Source: Siphonobacter aquaeclarae
Lineage (GTDB): Bacteria > Bacteroidota > Bacteroidia > Cytophagales > Spirosomataceae
Length of the DNA stretch: 64,000 bases
Direction: 5' to 3'
Assembly: GCF_900103285.1 (NCBI RefSeq)
Contig: NZ_FNGS01000002.1
Span: 186,001-250,000 of the forward strand
The translations under genes were made by a program, and so were the position numbers. The notes under the pieces are model-generated. The model was not told the DNA's origin, made no database searches, and worked only from the letters and a program-made list of their open reading frames with translations. Below are positions 1-8,858 of this stretch, piece after piece (position 1 is the first letter of the stretch; each line of letters opens with the position of its first letter).

Positions 1-360
1 TTCGAGATCTATGTCGACGACATGCCCCGGGCCAAAAAATTCTACGAAACCGTTCTGAATGTCACGCTGAGTCAGCTTCCGGTGCCTCCCGATGCCGGCG
101 GCGGCGAAATGTGGGCCTTTCCGTGGGTAGAGGGTGCGCCGAATACGTCCGGCACGCTCGTCAAACACGAAATGGGCAAACCCAGCGCCACCGGTACGCT
201 GATTTACTTCTCCTGTGACGATTGCGCCAATGAAATCAGCCGCGTCGAAGCGGCCGGCGGCAAGGTCACGGCGCCCAAATTCCCGATCGGCGAATTCGGC
301 TTCATCGGTATTGCCAGCGATACCGAGGGCAATACGATCGGTTTCCATTCCATGCAGTAA
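1..360 (+). CDS. VOC (glyoxalase-fold) family protein, 5' partial
   Basis: The reading frame is open from base 1 and ends at 358-360, so the N-terminus lies outside the window; the ATG at 22 is internal, because the preceding codons (FEIYVDD) are the typical first beta strand of a vicinal-oxygen-chelate module. The visible part of about 119 residues has the VOC layout: a FYETVLN helix after strand one, and a C-terminal strand ending IGFHSMQ. Members are metal-dependent lyases, dioxygenases or resistance proteins; the substrate cannot be told here. It is followed 29 bases later by a second VOC-fold gene, so the two are probably co-transcribed. Confidence 0.8.
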   Translation, partial: FEIYVDDMPRAKKFYETVLNVTLSQLPVPPDAGGGEMWAFPWVEGAPNTSGTLVKHEMGKPSATGTLIYFSCDDCANEISRVEAAGGKVTAPKFPIGEFGFIGIASDTEGNTIGFHSMQ

Positions 361-389
361 TTTTTCCACGAGTTCAACCAATAAAACCA

Positions 390-839
390 ATGGCAGTCGT
401 CAATGTATATCTGACGTTCAACGGCAACTGTGAAGAAGCCTTCAACTTTTACAAGTCTGTTTTCGGCGGGGAATTTCCGTTCATCGGCCGCTTCGGGGAG
501 ATGCCTCCTTCGGAAGACGGCAAGGGTGTAAGCCCGGAGGATGCCAACAAAATCATGCACGTAAGCCTCCCTATCAGCCGGGAAACCATCCTGATGGGCA
601 GCGATACGGGCGGAGAATGGGCGTCCCACTTTCAACAGGGGAATAATTTCTCGATTTCGGTAGGCACGGAAAGCAAGGAAGAAGCGGACAAACTGTTCGG
701 CGGACTGTCAGCCGGCGGCATCATCACCATGCCCATGGGCGATACTTTCTGGGGCGCGTACTTCGGCATGTTTACCGACAAGTTCGGCATCAACTGGATG
801 GTGAACTACGACGATCCGGCGAAGATGCAGCAGGCATAA
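390..839 (+). CDS. PhnB-like VOC family protein
   Basis: 149 residues, the normal length for PhnB-like glyoxalase/bleomycin-resistance-fold proteins. The family signature is visible near the N-terminus (FNGNCEEAFNFYKSVFGGEFP, residues 10-30) and a GDTFWGAYFGMFTDKFGINW segment near 115-135 forms the second half of the fold. Metal ligand and substrate are not assignable from sequence. It sits 29 bases behind another VOC gene and ahead of a clear terminator, so the pair forms one unit. A paralogue with the same N-terminal signature lies at 29345-29779 on the other strand. Confidence 0.85.
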   Translation: MAVVNVYLTFNGNCEEAFNFYKSVFGGEFPFIGRFGEMPPSEDGKGVSPEDANKIMHVSLPISRETILMGSDTGGEWASHFQQGNNFSISVGTESKEEADKLFGGLSAGGIITMPMGDTFWGAYFGMFTDKFGINWMVNYDDPAKMQQA

Positions 840-857
840 AGGCATTGAACAAACGTA

Positions 858-890
858 AAGAGATCGCTTCCCAACCGAAGCGACCTCTTT
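858..890 (+). terminator. Rho-independent terminator after the VOC pair
   Basis: AAAGAGATCGCTTC at 858-871 pairs with GAAGCGACCTCTTT at 877-890 with one mismatch, giving a long stem with a short loop and a run of T at its 3' end. It lies 18 bases after the stop codon of the second VOC gene. Confidence 0.8.
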
Positions 891-1083
891 CGTTATAGCT
901 GGTTGCCGATATTGCTGTCATTCTATTTCAAAAGGGAAAGAATAATCAAGCTCAATACCTATTTCAAATACTTTGTACGACGGTAGATTTTCAATGAGAG
1001 TTTAAGCAAAGTAATCTTGACAGTTTGAACAAATTCCCCCGGTCAGCGGGCGTCTAGTTTTGTTCCCACAAACCAAACGCATC

Positions 1084-2103
1084 ATGACCAACTACAACGG
1101 AGTACTTCAGCAACCAATCGGCTCGGGTTTCAACGCCGCTTCTACTACCACCGACATCATCGGAGATTTGTCTCTGGCCGGGAAAACGGTCATCGTCACC
1201 GGAGGATATGCCGGTATCGGGCGGGAACTGACCCGTACCCTCAGCGCTGCCGGGGCAACGGTCATCGTACCCGCCCGTGACCTGACCAAAGCCGCCAATA
1301 ACCTCGCCGGGTTGCCGCGCGTCGAAGTCCGGTACCTGAACCTGATGGAGCCGGATTCCATTGATGCCTTTGCCAAAACCTTTCTGGCGTCCGGCCAGCC
1401 GCTTCACCTCCTCCTCAACAACGCCGGAATCATGTGGGTACCCCTGCGCCGGGATAGCCGCGGGTATGAATCCCAGCTTTCGACCAACCACCTCGGTCAC
1501 TTTCAACTCACGGCGCGGCTCTGGCCGGCACTTGTCAGGGCAGGCGGCGCACGCGTGGTTAACGTCTCGTCCTTCGGCCATCAGATTGCGCCGTTCAATT
1601 TTGAGGATCCGCACTTTCTGCACCGCGACTACGAGACCCTGCAAGGGTACGGACAGGCCAAAACAGCCAATAACCTTTTTTCGGTAGCGCTCGACGCCCG
1701 CGGGCAATCGGCCGGCGTCCGGGCCTTTGCCGTACATCCCGGTTCTGTCGGCGATACCGACCTGGGCAGAGAGGCGCCGATGGCCCTGTTTCAGCAGATG
1801 GGCACGCACGACGCAGACGGGAATCTCTATCCGGAAGTCGCCCGCAAACTCAAAACTACCCCTCAGGGCGCCGCAACGGTGCTCTGGGCGGCGGTCAGCC
1901 CGCAACTCGACGGCCTCGGCGGCGTGTATTGCGAAGATTGCGATATTGCAGAACTGGATGCCGGGAACATCGTTCATACCTACGATGAGCCGTCGACCCT
2001 GCGGGGCGTACGCCCCTACTCCCTGGACGAAAAAGCCGCCGGAAAGCTATGGCAGCTTAGTGAAGAATGGACGGGCGTCGTGTTTGATACGACGGTTTCG
2101 TAA
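1084..2103 (+). CDS. Short-chain dehydrogenase/reductase (SDR)
   Basis: 339 residues from the ATG at 1084; a TTG eight codons upstream is less likely. Classical/extended SDR signatures are all present: cofactor loop TGGYAGIG at 39-46, NNAG at 112-115, the serine in VNVSSFG around 162, and the catalytic pair Y189 and K193 in YGQAK. The family catalyses NAD(P)-dependent oxidation or reduction of alcohols and carbonyls; the length and the HYGQAK-like motif resemble retinol-dehydrogenase-like members, but the substrate is unknown. A TAGTTTTG -7-type box lies at 1055-1062. The AraC regulator starts 21 bases downstream, so that regulator may control this gene. Confidence 0.88.
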   Translation: MTNYNGVLQQPIGSGFNAASTTTDIIGDLSLAGKTVIVTGGYAGIGRELTRTLSAAGATVIVPARDLTKAANNLAGLPRVEVRYLNLMEPDSIDAFAKTFLASGQPLHLLLNNAGIMWVPLRRDSRGYESQLSTNHLGHFQLTARLWPALVRAGGARVVNVSSFGHQIAPFNFEDPHFLHRDYETLQGYGQAKTANNLFSVALDARGQSAGVRAFAVHPGSVGDTDLGREAPMALFQQMGTHDADGNLYPEVARKLKTTPQGAATVLWAAVSPQLDGLGGVYCEDCDIAELDAGNIVHTYDEPSTLRGVRPYSLDEKAAGKLWQLSEEWTGVVFDTTVS

Positions 2104-2124
2104 TTTTAGGACAACTCTGCGGAA

Positions 2125-2928
2125 ATGGATTTTCAGACACACTACATCACGCCCGACGTCAAGCTGTCCCGCTACGAAGGCCGCCTCTTCAAAACCGAGG
2201 CGACCTTCGATTACCACATGCTGATCTGGTTTATTTCGGGAGAAACGCGGATTATCCAAGCAGATGCGGCATACGTGTTCCGGTCGGGGGATGTATTCCT
2301 GATACCCCGGAACCAGCCGACGACGGTCATTACCGCTCCTACCGGAGATACCCCGCATCAGGCCGTAGCCATGCACCTGACGACTACCCGGCTCCGTGAC
2401 TTTTACCGCGATAAGCCTTTTTCTGCGCCGGTAGTGGCAGTACCGAAAGTCCGGCAATTTGCGGCGCATCCCCTGTTGGAAAGTTGCCTGACCTCGTTAT
2501 TACCGTATTTTCAGCTGGAAGGAATTTTTCCGGAGGAAATCGCCGCACTCAAGATCACGGAGGCGCTGACGGTTCTGAGACGAATTGACCCGGGAATAGA
2601 CGGCATCCTGGGAAATTTCGAAGAACCGGGAAAAATCGACCTGGTCGACTTCATGGAAAAGAATTTCGCCTTTAACCTTCCGCTGTCGACGTTCAGCTAC
2701 CTCACCGGTCGTAGCCTGGCAACGTTTAACCGGGACTTCCGGAAGGCCTTTCGGACTACGCCGCAGCGCTGGCTGACACACAAGCGACTGGAACTGGCTC
2801 ACTATCAATTAGCTGAAAAACACCGAAAGCCGGTTGACGTGTACCTGGAAGCGGGCTTTGAGAACTTGTCTCACTTTTCTTTCGCCTTTCGCAGGCAGTA
2901 TGGGTATCCGCCGGGGAGTGTTGTGTAG
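2125..2928 (+). CDS. AraC family transcriptional regulator
   Basis: 267 residues. The N-terminal half (about 1-130) is a cupin-like sensing domain with the GDVFLIPRNQPTTV strand typical of AraC regulators. The C-terminal part (about 170-267) is a double helix-turn-helix domain; the second HTH ends in the usual FENLSHFSFAFRRQYGYPPG signature. Members bind DNA as activators in response to a small ligand. It follows the SDR gene by 21 bases in the same direction, which suggests a shared transcript and local control. The ligand is not predictable. Confidence 0.9.
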   Translation: MDFQTHYITPDVKLSRYEGRLFKTEATFDYHMLIWFISGETRIIQADAAYVFRSGDVFLIPRNQPTTVITAPTGDTPHQAVAMHLTTTRLRDFYRDKPFSAPVVAVPKVRQFAAHPLLESCLTSLLPYFQLEGIFPEEIAALKITEALTVLRRIDPGIDGILGNFEEPGKIDLVDFMEKNFAFNLPLSTFSYLTGRSLATFNRDFRKAFRTTPQRWLTHKRLELAHYQLAEKHRKPVDVYLEAGFENLSHFSFAFRRQYGYPPGSVV

Positions 2929-2929
2929 T

Positions 2930-3276
2930 TTTTTCTCACGGACAACACGGACTTCACAGAAGTAGCTGAACTAAATCAGTCACCCCTTTTTCTGTGAAGT
3001 CTGTGTTGTCTGTGAGAACCACATTTCCAAAACCCGATCCGAAGTGCAGATATGGTTTTTTTTCTCACAGAAAACACAGAATACACAGAGGTATCTGAAT
3101 TAAATCAGTCACCCGTTTTTCTGTGAAGTCTGTGTTGTCTGTGAGAACCACATTTCCAAAACCCGATCCGAAGTGCGGATATGCTTTATTTTTCTCACAG
3201 AAAACACAGACTTCACAGAAGTATCAGCATTAGATCAGCGGGCATTTTCCGTGAAGTCCGTGTTGCCTGTGAGAAA
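2930..3276 (+). repeat. Three tandem copies of an about 129-base palindromic repeat
   Basis: This stretch without genes between the convergent AraC and EamA genes is filled by three copies of one unit; equivalent CTCAC positions fall at 2935, 3064 and 3194, so the period is 129-130 bases. Each unit is itself an inverted repeat: a left arm reading TTCTCAC(G/A)GA(C/A)AACAC and a right arm reading GTGTTGTCTGTGAGAA, able to fold into a long stem. Copies one and two share the linker ending GATCCGAAGTGC; the third copy stops after its right arm. It may act as a two-way terminator or as an RNA-level hairpin. Confidence 0.9.
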
Positions 3277-3278
3277 AA

Positions 3279-4157
3279 CTACCTCGCAAATTTCTTCGAC
3301 GCCGCCACACACCCAATCACACCGACCGTAACCACCAGCATCCCGGAACTGATCTGCTCATGAAGCAATGTCGCCGCGAGCGTCAGACCGAAAAACGGCT
3401 GCAATAATTGCAACTGACCTACTGCTGCGATTCCTCCCTGGGCCAGTCCCCGGTACCAGAAAATAAACCCGATCAGCATGCTGAAGAGGGATACATACCC
3501 GAGGCCTGCCCACGCTTCGGAATGAATGCCGGACAGATCATCCGGAAGCAGGAATAGCCCGGCGGTAATCGTCAGCGGCAGCGACAGGACCAGCGCCCAG
3601 GAAATAACCTGCCAGCCGCCGAGCGTCCGGGAGAGTTTCGCCCCCTCGGCGTAGCCCAATCCGCAAATCAACACAGCAAGCAGCATCAGGATATCCCCTT
3701 CCGGAGACGCTGTCAGCCCCTGCATCACAGCAAATCCCACGACAAACAGGCTACCGGCGAGCGAAAAGAGCCAGAAAACCGGCTTCGGGCGCTCTCCTCC
3801 GCGTATGACTCCGAAAATGGCCGTTGTCAGCGGCAACATCCCCAGAAAAACAATCGAATGCGCTGAGGTAATATACCGTAGCGCTATGGCCGACAGCAGC
3901 GGGAAGCCGATGACCACGCCCAGGGACACAATCAGAAGCGGAAGCAGCTGGTCTTTGGCAGGTCGCTTTTCCCGGAAAATCAGTAACAGGATCAAACCGA
4001 GCAATCCGGCAATCGACGCCCGCGCAGTCGTCAGAAATACCGGATGAAAATCCAGTACCGCTACCCGCGTAGCCGGCATGGAACCGCTGAAAATCAATAC
4101 ACCGATAAAACCGTTGATCCAGCCGTTGGCGGAGGCAGTTGTGTCATTACGAATCAT
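3279..4157 (-). CDS. EamA/DMT family transporter
   Basis: 292 residues with about ten hydrophobic segments in two homologous halves, the layout of the drug/metabolite transporter superfamily (two EamA domains, roughly 12-145 and 155-285). These are inner-membrane exporters of metabolites or amino acids; no substrate can be named. It is divergent from the MocR-type regulator at 4252, a common arrangement in which the regulator controls the exporter. The stop codon lies three bases from the end of the third palindromic repeat, which could terminate its mRNA. Confidence 0.9.
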   Translation of the reverse strand: MIRNDTTASANGWINGFIGVLIFSGSMPATRVAVLDFHPVFLTTARASIAGLLGLILLLIFREKRPAKDQLLPLLIVSLGVVIGFPLLSAIALRYITSAHSIVFLGMLPLTTAIFGVIRGGERPKPVFWLFSLAGSLFVVGFAVMQGLTASPEGDILMLLAVLICGLGYAEGAKLSRTLGGWQVISWALVLSLPLTITAGLFLLPDDLSGIHSEAWAGLGYVSLFSMLIGFIFWYRGLAQGGIAAVGQLQLLQPFFGLTLAATLLHEQISSGMLVVTVGVIGCVAASKKFAR

Positions 4158-4215
4158 GGCTGTTGTAAATTTTCAGCAAACCTAGCCGGTGCCGCACAAC
4201 AAACACAGTACCAGT

Positions 4216-4247
4216 TTTGACGAATCTGACGGACACAGTTACATTTG
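4216..4247 (+). promoter_or_regulatory. Bacteroidetes-type promoter for the MocR gene
   Basis: TTTG at 4216-4219 and TACATTTG at 4240-4247 are separated by 20 bases and match the Bacteroidetes -33/-7 consensus. The expected start of transcription, about five bases past the -7 box, falls on the A of the ATG at 4252, so the mRNA is probably leaderless. Confidence 0.6.
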
Positions 4248-4251
4248 CCGC

Positions 4252-5664
4252 ATGCGCTACCTGTATGCCGATATTGCCCGGGGCCTGGCGATCCAGATCC
4301 GGAACGGAGTATTAAAACCCGGCGACCGCCTCCCGTCGGTCCGCATGCTGTGCCAGCAACACGGCATCAGCATGAACACTGCCAAACGGGCGTTTCTGGA
4401 ACTGGAGGCGCAGTCGCTGGTTGAATCCCGGCCGCAGTCCGGCTACTTCGTCAGCCGGCCCGCCTCCCTGAAACTCCCCTTGCCGGAAACCAGCAAGCCG
4501 TCGTCCAGGCCAACCGATTCGGGGCCGGAAGAGCTCATCAGCAAGGTATACGCCAACATGGGCCGGAAGGACCTGACGCTGTTTTCGATCGGGGTACCGT
4601 CGGGGAATTTGCTTCCCACAGCCCGGTTGCAGAAAGAAATCATCCAGGCCGCGCGGGAGCTCGAAGCCGCCGGCGCCGAACTCGAACCGATTGAAGGCAA
4701 CGTGAAGCTGCGGAGGATGGTCGCCCAACGCTCCCTCCTCTGGGGTGGCAACCTGTCGGAAGACGATCTGATTTCCACCAACGGCAGCATGAACGCGCTG
4801 TCTTTCAGTCTGATGACGCTTGGGAAACCGGGGGATACCATCGGCGTGGAGAGTCCGTGCTACCCGGGAATACTCCAGCTGGCGCTGAGCCTGGGCTACA
4901 AGGTGCTCGAATTGCCAACCCACCCGGTTACCGGTATTGAAATCGATGCTTTGAAGAAAGTCATCCACAAACTGCAGGTATGCCTGCTGATTCCGAATTT
5001 CAACGCGCCGCTGGGCTCCTGCATGCCCGATGAGCACAAAAAGGAGGTAGTAGCACTGCTGGCCCGGCATGGTATTCCCCTGATTGAAGACGATACCTAT
5101 GGCGACTTGTATTTCGGGCTTCAGCGGCCTACCTGTTGCAAATCATACGACGAAGAAGGCAACGTACTCTGGTGCAGCGCCGTTTCGAAAACCCTGGCGC
5201 CCGGCTACCGCGTCGGTTGGATTGCGCCGGGCAGGTTCCGGCAGCCGCTGTTGAAAATGAAGCTGGTACACCTGACTTCCTCGCCGGCAGTACTTCAGGA
5301 AGCTGTCGGGAGTTTTCTCAAAAACGGCCGGTACGACAGCCACCTCCGTACCCTGCGGCGCACGTTGCAGGAAAACTACAGGCACTATGCCCGGGTCATC
5401 GGTCAGCATTTCCCGGAAGGTACCCGGATCAGCCGGCCGCAGGGCGGTATTTCGCTATGGGTGGAGCTGGAAAAGGGAACGGACACGGCGGCCTTATACG
5501 ACCTGGCCATCCGCCAACGGATCAGTATTGCCCCGGGCCGGATGTTTACCTTACAAAATCAATTTGAAAACTGCATGCGCCTGACGCTCGGCCTGCCCTG
5601 GTCGGATGAACTGGAAACGCAACTGATAAGGCTCGGAAAACTCGCAGGATCGTTGACAAGGTAG
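4252..5664 (+). CDS. MocR-type GntR/aminotransferase transcriptional regulator
   Basis: 470 residues from the ATG at 4252, chosen over an upstream GTG at 4189 because the GntR winged helix begins directly with MRYLYADIARGLAIQIRNG and the promoter lies just before it. Residues 1-75 form the GntR winged HTH (LPSVRMLCQQHGISMNTAKR). Residues about 110-465 form a fold-type I aminotransferase domain with IEDDTYGDLYFG and the pyridoxal-phosphate lysine in SAVSKTLAPGYRVGW. MocR regulators (for example GabR, PdxR) sense amines, amino acids or PLP. Its divergent neighbour, an EamA exporter, is the likely target. Confidence 0.92.
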   Translation: MRYLYADIARGLAIQIRNGVLKPGDRLPSVRMLCQQHGISMNTAKRAFLELEAQSLVESRPQSGYFVSRPASLKLPLPETSKPSSRPTDSGPEELISKVYANMGRKDLTLFSIGVPSGNLLPTARLQKEIIQAARELEAAGAELEPIEGNVKLRRMVAQRSLLWGGNLSEDDLISTNGSMNALSFSLMTLGKPGDTIGVESPCYPGILQLALSLGYKVLELPTHPVTGIEIDALKKVIHKLQVCLLIPNFNAPLGSCMPDEHKKEVVALLARHGIPLIEDDTYGDLYFGLQRPTCCKSYDEEGNVLWCSAVSKTLAPGYRVGWIAPGRFRQPLLKMKLVHLTSSPAVLQEAVGSFLKNGRYDSHLRTLRRTLQENYRHYARVIGQHFPEGTRISRPQGGISLWVELEKGTDTAALYDLAIRQRISIAPGRMFTLQNQFENCMRLTLGLPWSDELETQLIRLGKLAGSLTR

Positions 5665-5673
5665 CGCCCTTAT

Positions 5674-5710
5674 TCCAAAAACAACGGCCGGAGCTATGCG
5701 CTTCCGGCCG
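5674..5710 (-). terminator. Terminator of the FAD oxidoreductase gene
   Basis: The arms CGGCCGGA (5685-5692) and TCCGGCCG (5703-5710) form a GC-rich stem. Read on the minus strand, the stem is followed by a T-rich run (the A-run at 5676-5683 on the plus strand), as expected for a terminator of the gene ending at 5722. It could also stop plus-strand reading from the MocR gene. Confidence 0.65.
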
Positions 5711-5721
5711 CTCTTTCGAAG

Positions 5722-7842
5722 CTATTCCTTGACGAGCCGGAACATTTTTCCGGTTTGAAACCGCAGGAGATACACGCCGGGAGAAAGGTGCTTCAGCGAC
5801 GTTTCCTCCGTGGTTTTCGTTAATGTGAAACGGTGTCTTATCATGCCGAGAAGATCAAAAACCAGCGCTTCCGTTCCCGCCAGCATCGGGTCTTCCGCGA
5901 GTACTTTCAGGGTTTCCCGGACCGGATTGGGGCCGATGGCGAGTGTTCCTTCTTCCACGAGCGACAGCGTACGGCTGTACTGGTAGCTGCCGTTCTGGTC
6001 CACCATCTTCAGGCGGTAATACCTGACTCCCCGGTAGTTCTCGGAATCCACGTATTCATAAGACTGCGAGCTGGAATTCTGTGCCGTCAGGAAGGAAATC
6101 GGGAGAAATTCGGTTCCGTCGGAGCTACGTTCGATGGCAAAGTGACCGACATTGCGCTCGTCGACTGTGCGCCATTCGAGCCGGGAAGACCGGTCTTTCC
6201 GGATGGCTGTAAATCCGACCAGCTTTAGCGATAATGGCGCATTTCCAGGCAGAATGATCGGGTTATTGACGAGAGAATCTACTAATAACTCCTGCTGAAG
6301 AAGCCCCACGTCAATTTGCTGCACGGGTTTCCCGGAAGCGATTGACATAGCGGCCGCCACGGCTCCCGCCTGCGCCAGCGCCATGAATACCGGCTCCATC
6401 CGCACGGAACCGTAGGCAATGTGGGAAGCAGACACGCAAACGGGTACGATCAGGTTGGCACATTCGGCTTCTTTCGGAACGATAGAGCGGTAGGATATCG
6501 GAAAAGGTTTCGGGACATCATACTGGACATTTCCTTCGTTTTTGATCATTGTTTTTCCGTTCTGCACCACGATTCCCCGCTGCACGTGGTGGGAATCCAT
6601 CGTATAGGAGGCCCAGGCTACTCCATCATCCACCGTGGTATTGCCCATGCAGTTCGCTTCCGTAACCACATATTCGCTGATCATTCGCCGGGCTTCCCGC
6701 ACATATAACTGGGGACTCCAGTTTCCGTTGTCAGTGTACTCATCTTTCGGATATCCCCATCGCCGCATATCCTTCTGCATAGCCGCCGGAATCCGCGGAT
6801 CGTACGCGATGAAATGCAGGAAGCCTTTGATATAATTAGCGTGTTTCCGGGCGATGAGGTCACGGGTGGCGTAGTCCGCTTCGACGTAATCATAGTTTTC
6901 TCCGATCATATCGGTCGAAAACGGTCCGGCATTATTAACGTCGACTTTTTTGTTGGGAATGGTCCGGAACGCCAGGCAATCGTCAATGGTCATCCCGGGT
7001 TTGGCAGCGATCAGCCGGAGCAGCAGTTCATACCTTGTGGAATCATAGTCTGCCGGCCGCGAAAATGGAAGCTGATTGCCCGGATCTGACGTCAGGCAAA
7101 GCCGGTAGTTATAGGCCTGGATTTTGTTGTCACCGGATCCGTTCGTCTCGATTTTTCCGCCGGAGATCCCCCAGACAAATCCTGAAGCCGGATTTCCCGG
7201 AATTTTATACGGATCGATGTTCTCGGGAAACTGCGTGAAGAAATTGACGAGATAGACGCCGTTGCTCTTTTCCCTGTATTTCTTATTCCCCTCTCTTCCT
7301 GCTGTGTAGCTCACGCCGGCCTTTGCCATCAGATCGCCTTCGTAACTGCAATCCAGGAAGACGGCGGCCGAAACGATCTGTTTCTGACCGGCTGGGTTTT
7401 CGGTCGTTATTTCTGCCAGGCGGTTCGCCTCTTTGCGGACAGCCGTCAGGTGGTTTTGATAGGTGATCTTTACGACTGATTGCTTCAGGTATGCCTGAAA
7501 CACCTCAGCAGCCACATGCGGCTCGAACTGAAAAGATTCGCTCTTTTTGTAGGCTGCTCCTACACGACGGTAGAAATCACGCGCAAGACCGGTGATGGCT
7601 TCCTTCTTACCTACGTCGGTAAATCCCAGACCGCCCGTCGTCATTCCGCCCAAGTACTTCCCGGGTTCAATGAGAATAACGGACTTGCCGAGCTTACTCG
7701 CCGTATAGGCCGCGATGACTCCGGCGGAGGTTCCTCCGTAGATACAGACATCGGCAGAAAGACGGGTTTGAGCTGTTGTGTGAAAAAGAGGGAGTAAAAG
7801 GAGTACAATAAGTTTACGGGGTGAAAAGCGGACGGTTAACAT
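5722..7842 (-). CDS. Secreted FAD-dependent oxidoreductase with T9SS sorting domain
   Basis: 706 residues. A signal peptide (hydrophobic LIVLLLLPLF, cleavage after TTAQ) leads into an FAD-binding Rossmann motif, DVCIYGGTSAGVIAAY, and the LIEPGKYLGGMTTGGLG segment typical of the PF12831 FAD oxidoreductases that sit in polysaccharide-degrading loci. Residues about 535-630 form a beta-rich domain (LEWRTVDERNVGHFAIERSSDG), and the last 75 residues are a type A T9SS sorting domain (IGPNPV ... LSPGVYLLRF). The protein should be exported through the outer membrane and act on an extracellular substrate, which is not identifiable. It stands alone on the minus strand. Confidence 0.88.
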   Translation of the reverse strand: MLTVRFSPRKLIVLLLLPLFHTTAQTRLSADVCIYGGTSAGVIAAYTASKLGKSVILIEPGKYLGGMTTGGLGFTDVGKKEAITGLARDFYRRVGAAYKKSESFQFEPHVAAEVFQAYLKQSVVKITYQNHLTAVRKEANRLAEITTENPAGQKQIVSAAVFLDCSYEGDLMAKAGVSYTAGREGNKKYREKSNGVYLVNFFTQFPENIDPYKIPGNPASGFVWGISGGKIETNGSGDNKIQAYNYRLCLTSDPGNQLPFSRPADYDSTRYELLLRLIAAKPGMTIDDCLAFRTIPNKKVDVNNAGPFSTDMIGENYDYVEADYATRDLIARKHANYIKGFLHFIAYDPRIPAAMQKDMRRWGYPKDEYTDNGNWSPQLYVREARRMISEYVVTEANCMGNTTVDDGVAWASYTMDSHHVQRGIVVQNGKTMIKNEGNVQYDVPKPFPISYRSIVPKEAECANLIVPVCVSASHIAYGSVRMEPVFMALAQAGAVAAAMSIASGKPVQQIDVGLLQQELLVDSLVNNPIILPGNAPLSLKLVGFTAIRKDRSSRLEWRTVDERNVGHFAIERSSDGTEFLPISFLTAQNSSSQSYEYVDSENYRGVRYYRLKMVDQNGSYQYSRTLSLVEEGTLAIGPNPVRETLKVLAEDPMLAGTEALVFDLLGMIRHRFTLTKTTEETSLKHLSPGVYLLRFQTGKMFRLVKE

Positions 7843-8112
7843 TCATAAGGACAAAAGGTGTGAGTAAATCATCGCCAACGGGTTGGATGATTACGGGATG
7901 ACAACAGGGGGTAACGCCGTCAACCCACTCAAAAACAGCTTCTAATATACATCCCGGCCTGCTGGTTTTCGGTATGATTCACAATTATTTAACCTGAAAA
8001 AAAGGATAGATTCTGCCGTTTCCGTCAAAAGTCAAATTTTCAGTTAAAAAGTCCTGTGCAGAGCACCTTCTGTCTATACGCCGTCTATCGCTGTGTGCCA
8101 GCCGGGCGACAT

Positions 8113-8151
8113 AAAAGAGGGCCGGCTCCTTCCGGAGCCGGCCCTCTTTTT
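8113..8151 (-). terminator. Strong terminator overlapping the SRPBCC stop codon
   Basis: AAAAGAGGGCCGGCTCC (8113-8129) and GGAGCCGGCCCTCTTTT (8134-8150) are perfectly complementary with a four-base loop. Because the stem is flanked by A on one side and T on the other, it would work in both directions; the SRPBCC stop codon (8150-8152) overlaps its edge. Confidence 0.85.
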
Positions 8152-8629
8152 ACCCGAGCAGTTCGTCCAGGCCTTCCATCGCCATGGAGAAGCCTTCTTT
8201 GAAGCCCATTTCAATTATTTTCTCAAGATCCCCGAGCGAGCGGTGCACAATGTGTATATGGACCACCGTCTCGTCGCCCGCGTCTTCGAACCGCAGGAGC
8301 CAGTCCATCCGGGGCATATTCTCGTCGATGTTACCGTCCCTGTCACAAAAACCGTCCGAAAAGCCGAAGGAGCTTTCGGGGTGAATGGCTTTGTAAACGG
8401 CCTGCGACCAGTGTTCTTCGCCCTGCGGGCCCACCATCGCATACAGCCATTGTCCGCCTTCGGCGAAATGCTGCTCCTTGGTCTGTGCCTTCCAGGGTCG
8501 GGGCGCCCACCACTGGTCGAGCAGTTCTTTTTGGGTCCAGGCGGCCCATACCGATTGACGGGGAGCGGCAAACGCCCGCGTCACATCGATGGTGCGGGCT
8601 TCTTTGGTGACAACAAAATCGAGTTTCAT
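8150..8629 (-). CDS. SRPBCC/AHSA1 family protein
   Basis: 159 residues from the ATG at 8627-8629; the frame is open further upstream, but no other ATG lies downstream of the predicted transcription start near 8732. The START-like fold of the Aha1 C-terminal type is recognised by IDVTRAFAAPRQSVWAAWT near the N-terminus, LLDQWWAPRPW, and the final helix GFKEGFSMAMEGLDELL. Such proteins bind hydrophobic ligands and are often poorly characterised in bacteria. It is divergent from a Crp-like regulator and its promoter is covered by a large palindromic operator, so it is probably tightly repressed. Confidence 0.88.
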   Translation of the reverse strand: MKLDFVVTKEARTIDVTRAFAAPRQSVWAAWTQKELLDQWWAPRPWKAQTKEQHFAEGGQWLYAMVGPQGEEHWSQAVYKAIHPESSFGFSDGFCDRDGNIDENMPRMDWLLRFEDAGDETVVHIHIVHRSLGDLEKIIEMGFKEGFSMAMEGLDELLG

Positions 8630-8721
8630 GGTCTTTCGCGTTTTGATAGTAGAGGATGTTACGGGTTTCAGGCTGGCGGCAAAATTTCTTTGCCAGGACG
8701 AATCCCGGCAATCGCCATCAG

Positions 8722-8769
8722 GAAACCGATCGGTTGCAAATTTATACGCAACCGATCGGTTTCTCAAAA
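8722..8769 (-). promoter_or_regulatory. Promoter and palindromic operator of the SRPBCC gene
   Basis: GAAACCGATCGGTTGC at 8722-8737 is repeated as its exact reverse complement at 8748-8763, and each arm contains the palindrome AACCGATCGGTT. On the minus strand TTTG (8769-8766) and TAAATTTG (8744-8737) are 21 bases apart, a good Bacteroidetes promoter, with the start expected near 8732. One arm therefore lies between the two promoter boxes and the other on the start site, the classic placement for a repressor such as a TetR-family dimer. No TetR gene is seen in the window. Confidence 0.75.
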
Positions 8770-8858
8770 TAGATGGAAAGAAAAAATCAACTTTTTTCGT
8801 GTGAAGTGTCTTCCGGCAGAAAACGGGGCGTATTGTGGCGGACTACATTCCGGCTGCG

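Noticed and set aside
2930-3276. CRISPR-like array
   Set aside because: Only three copies of a unit that is itself palindromic and 129 bases long; spacers between copies are identical and there are no cas genes.
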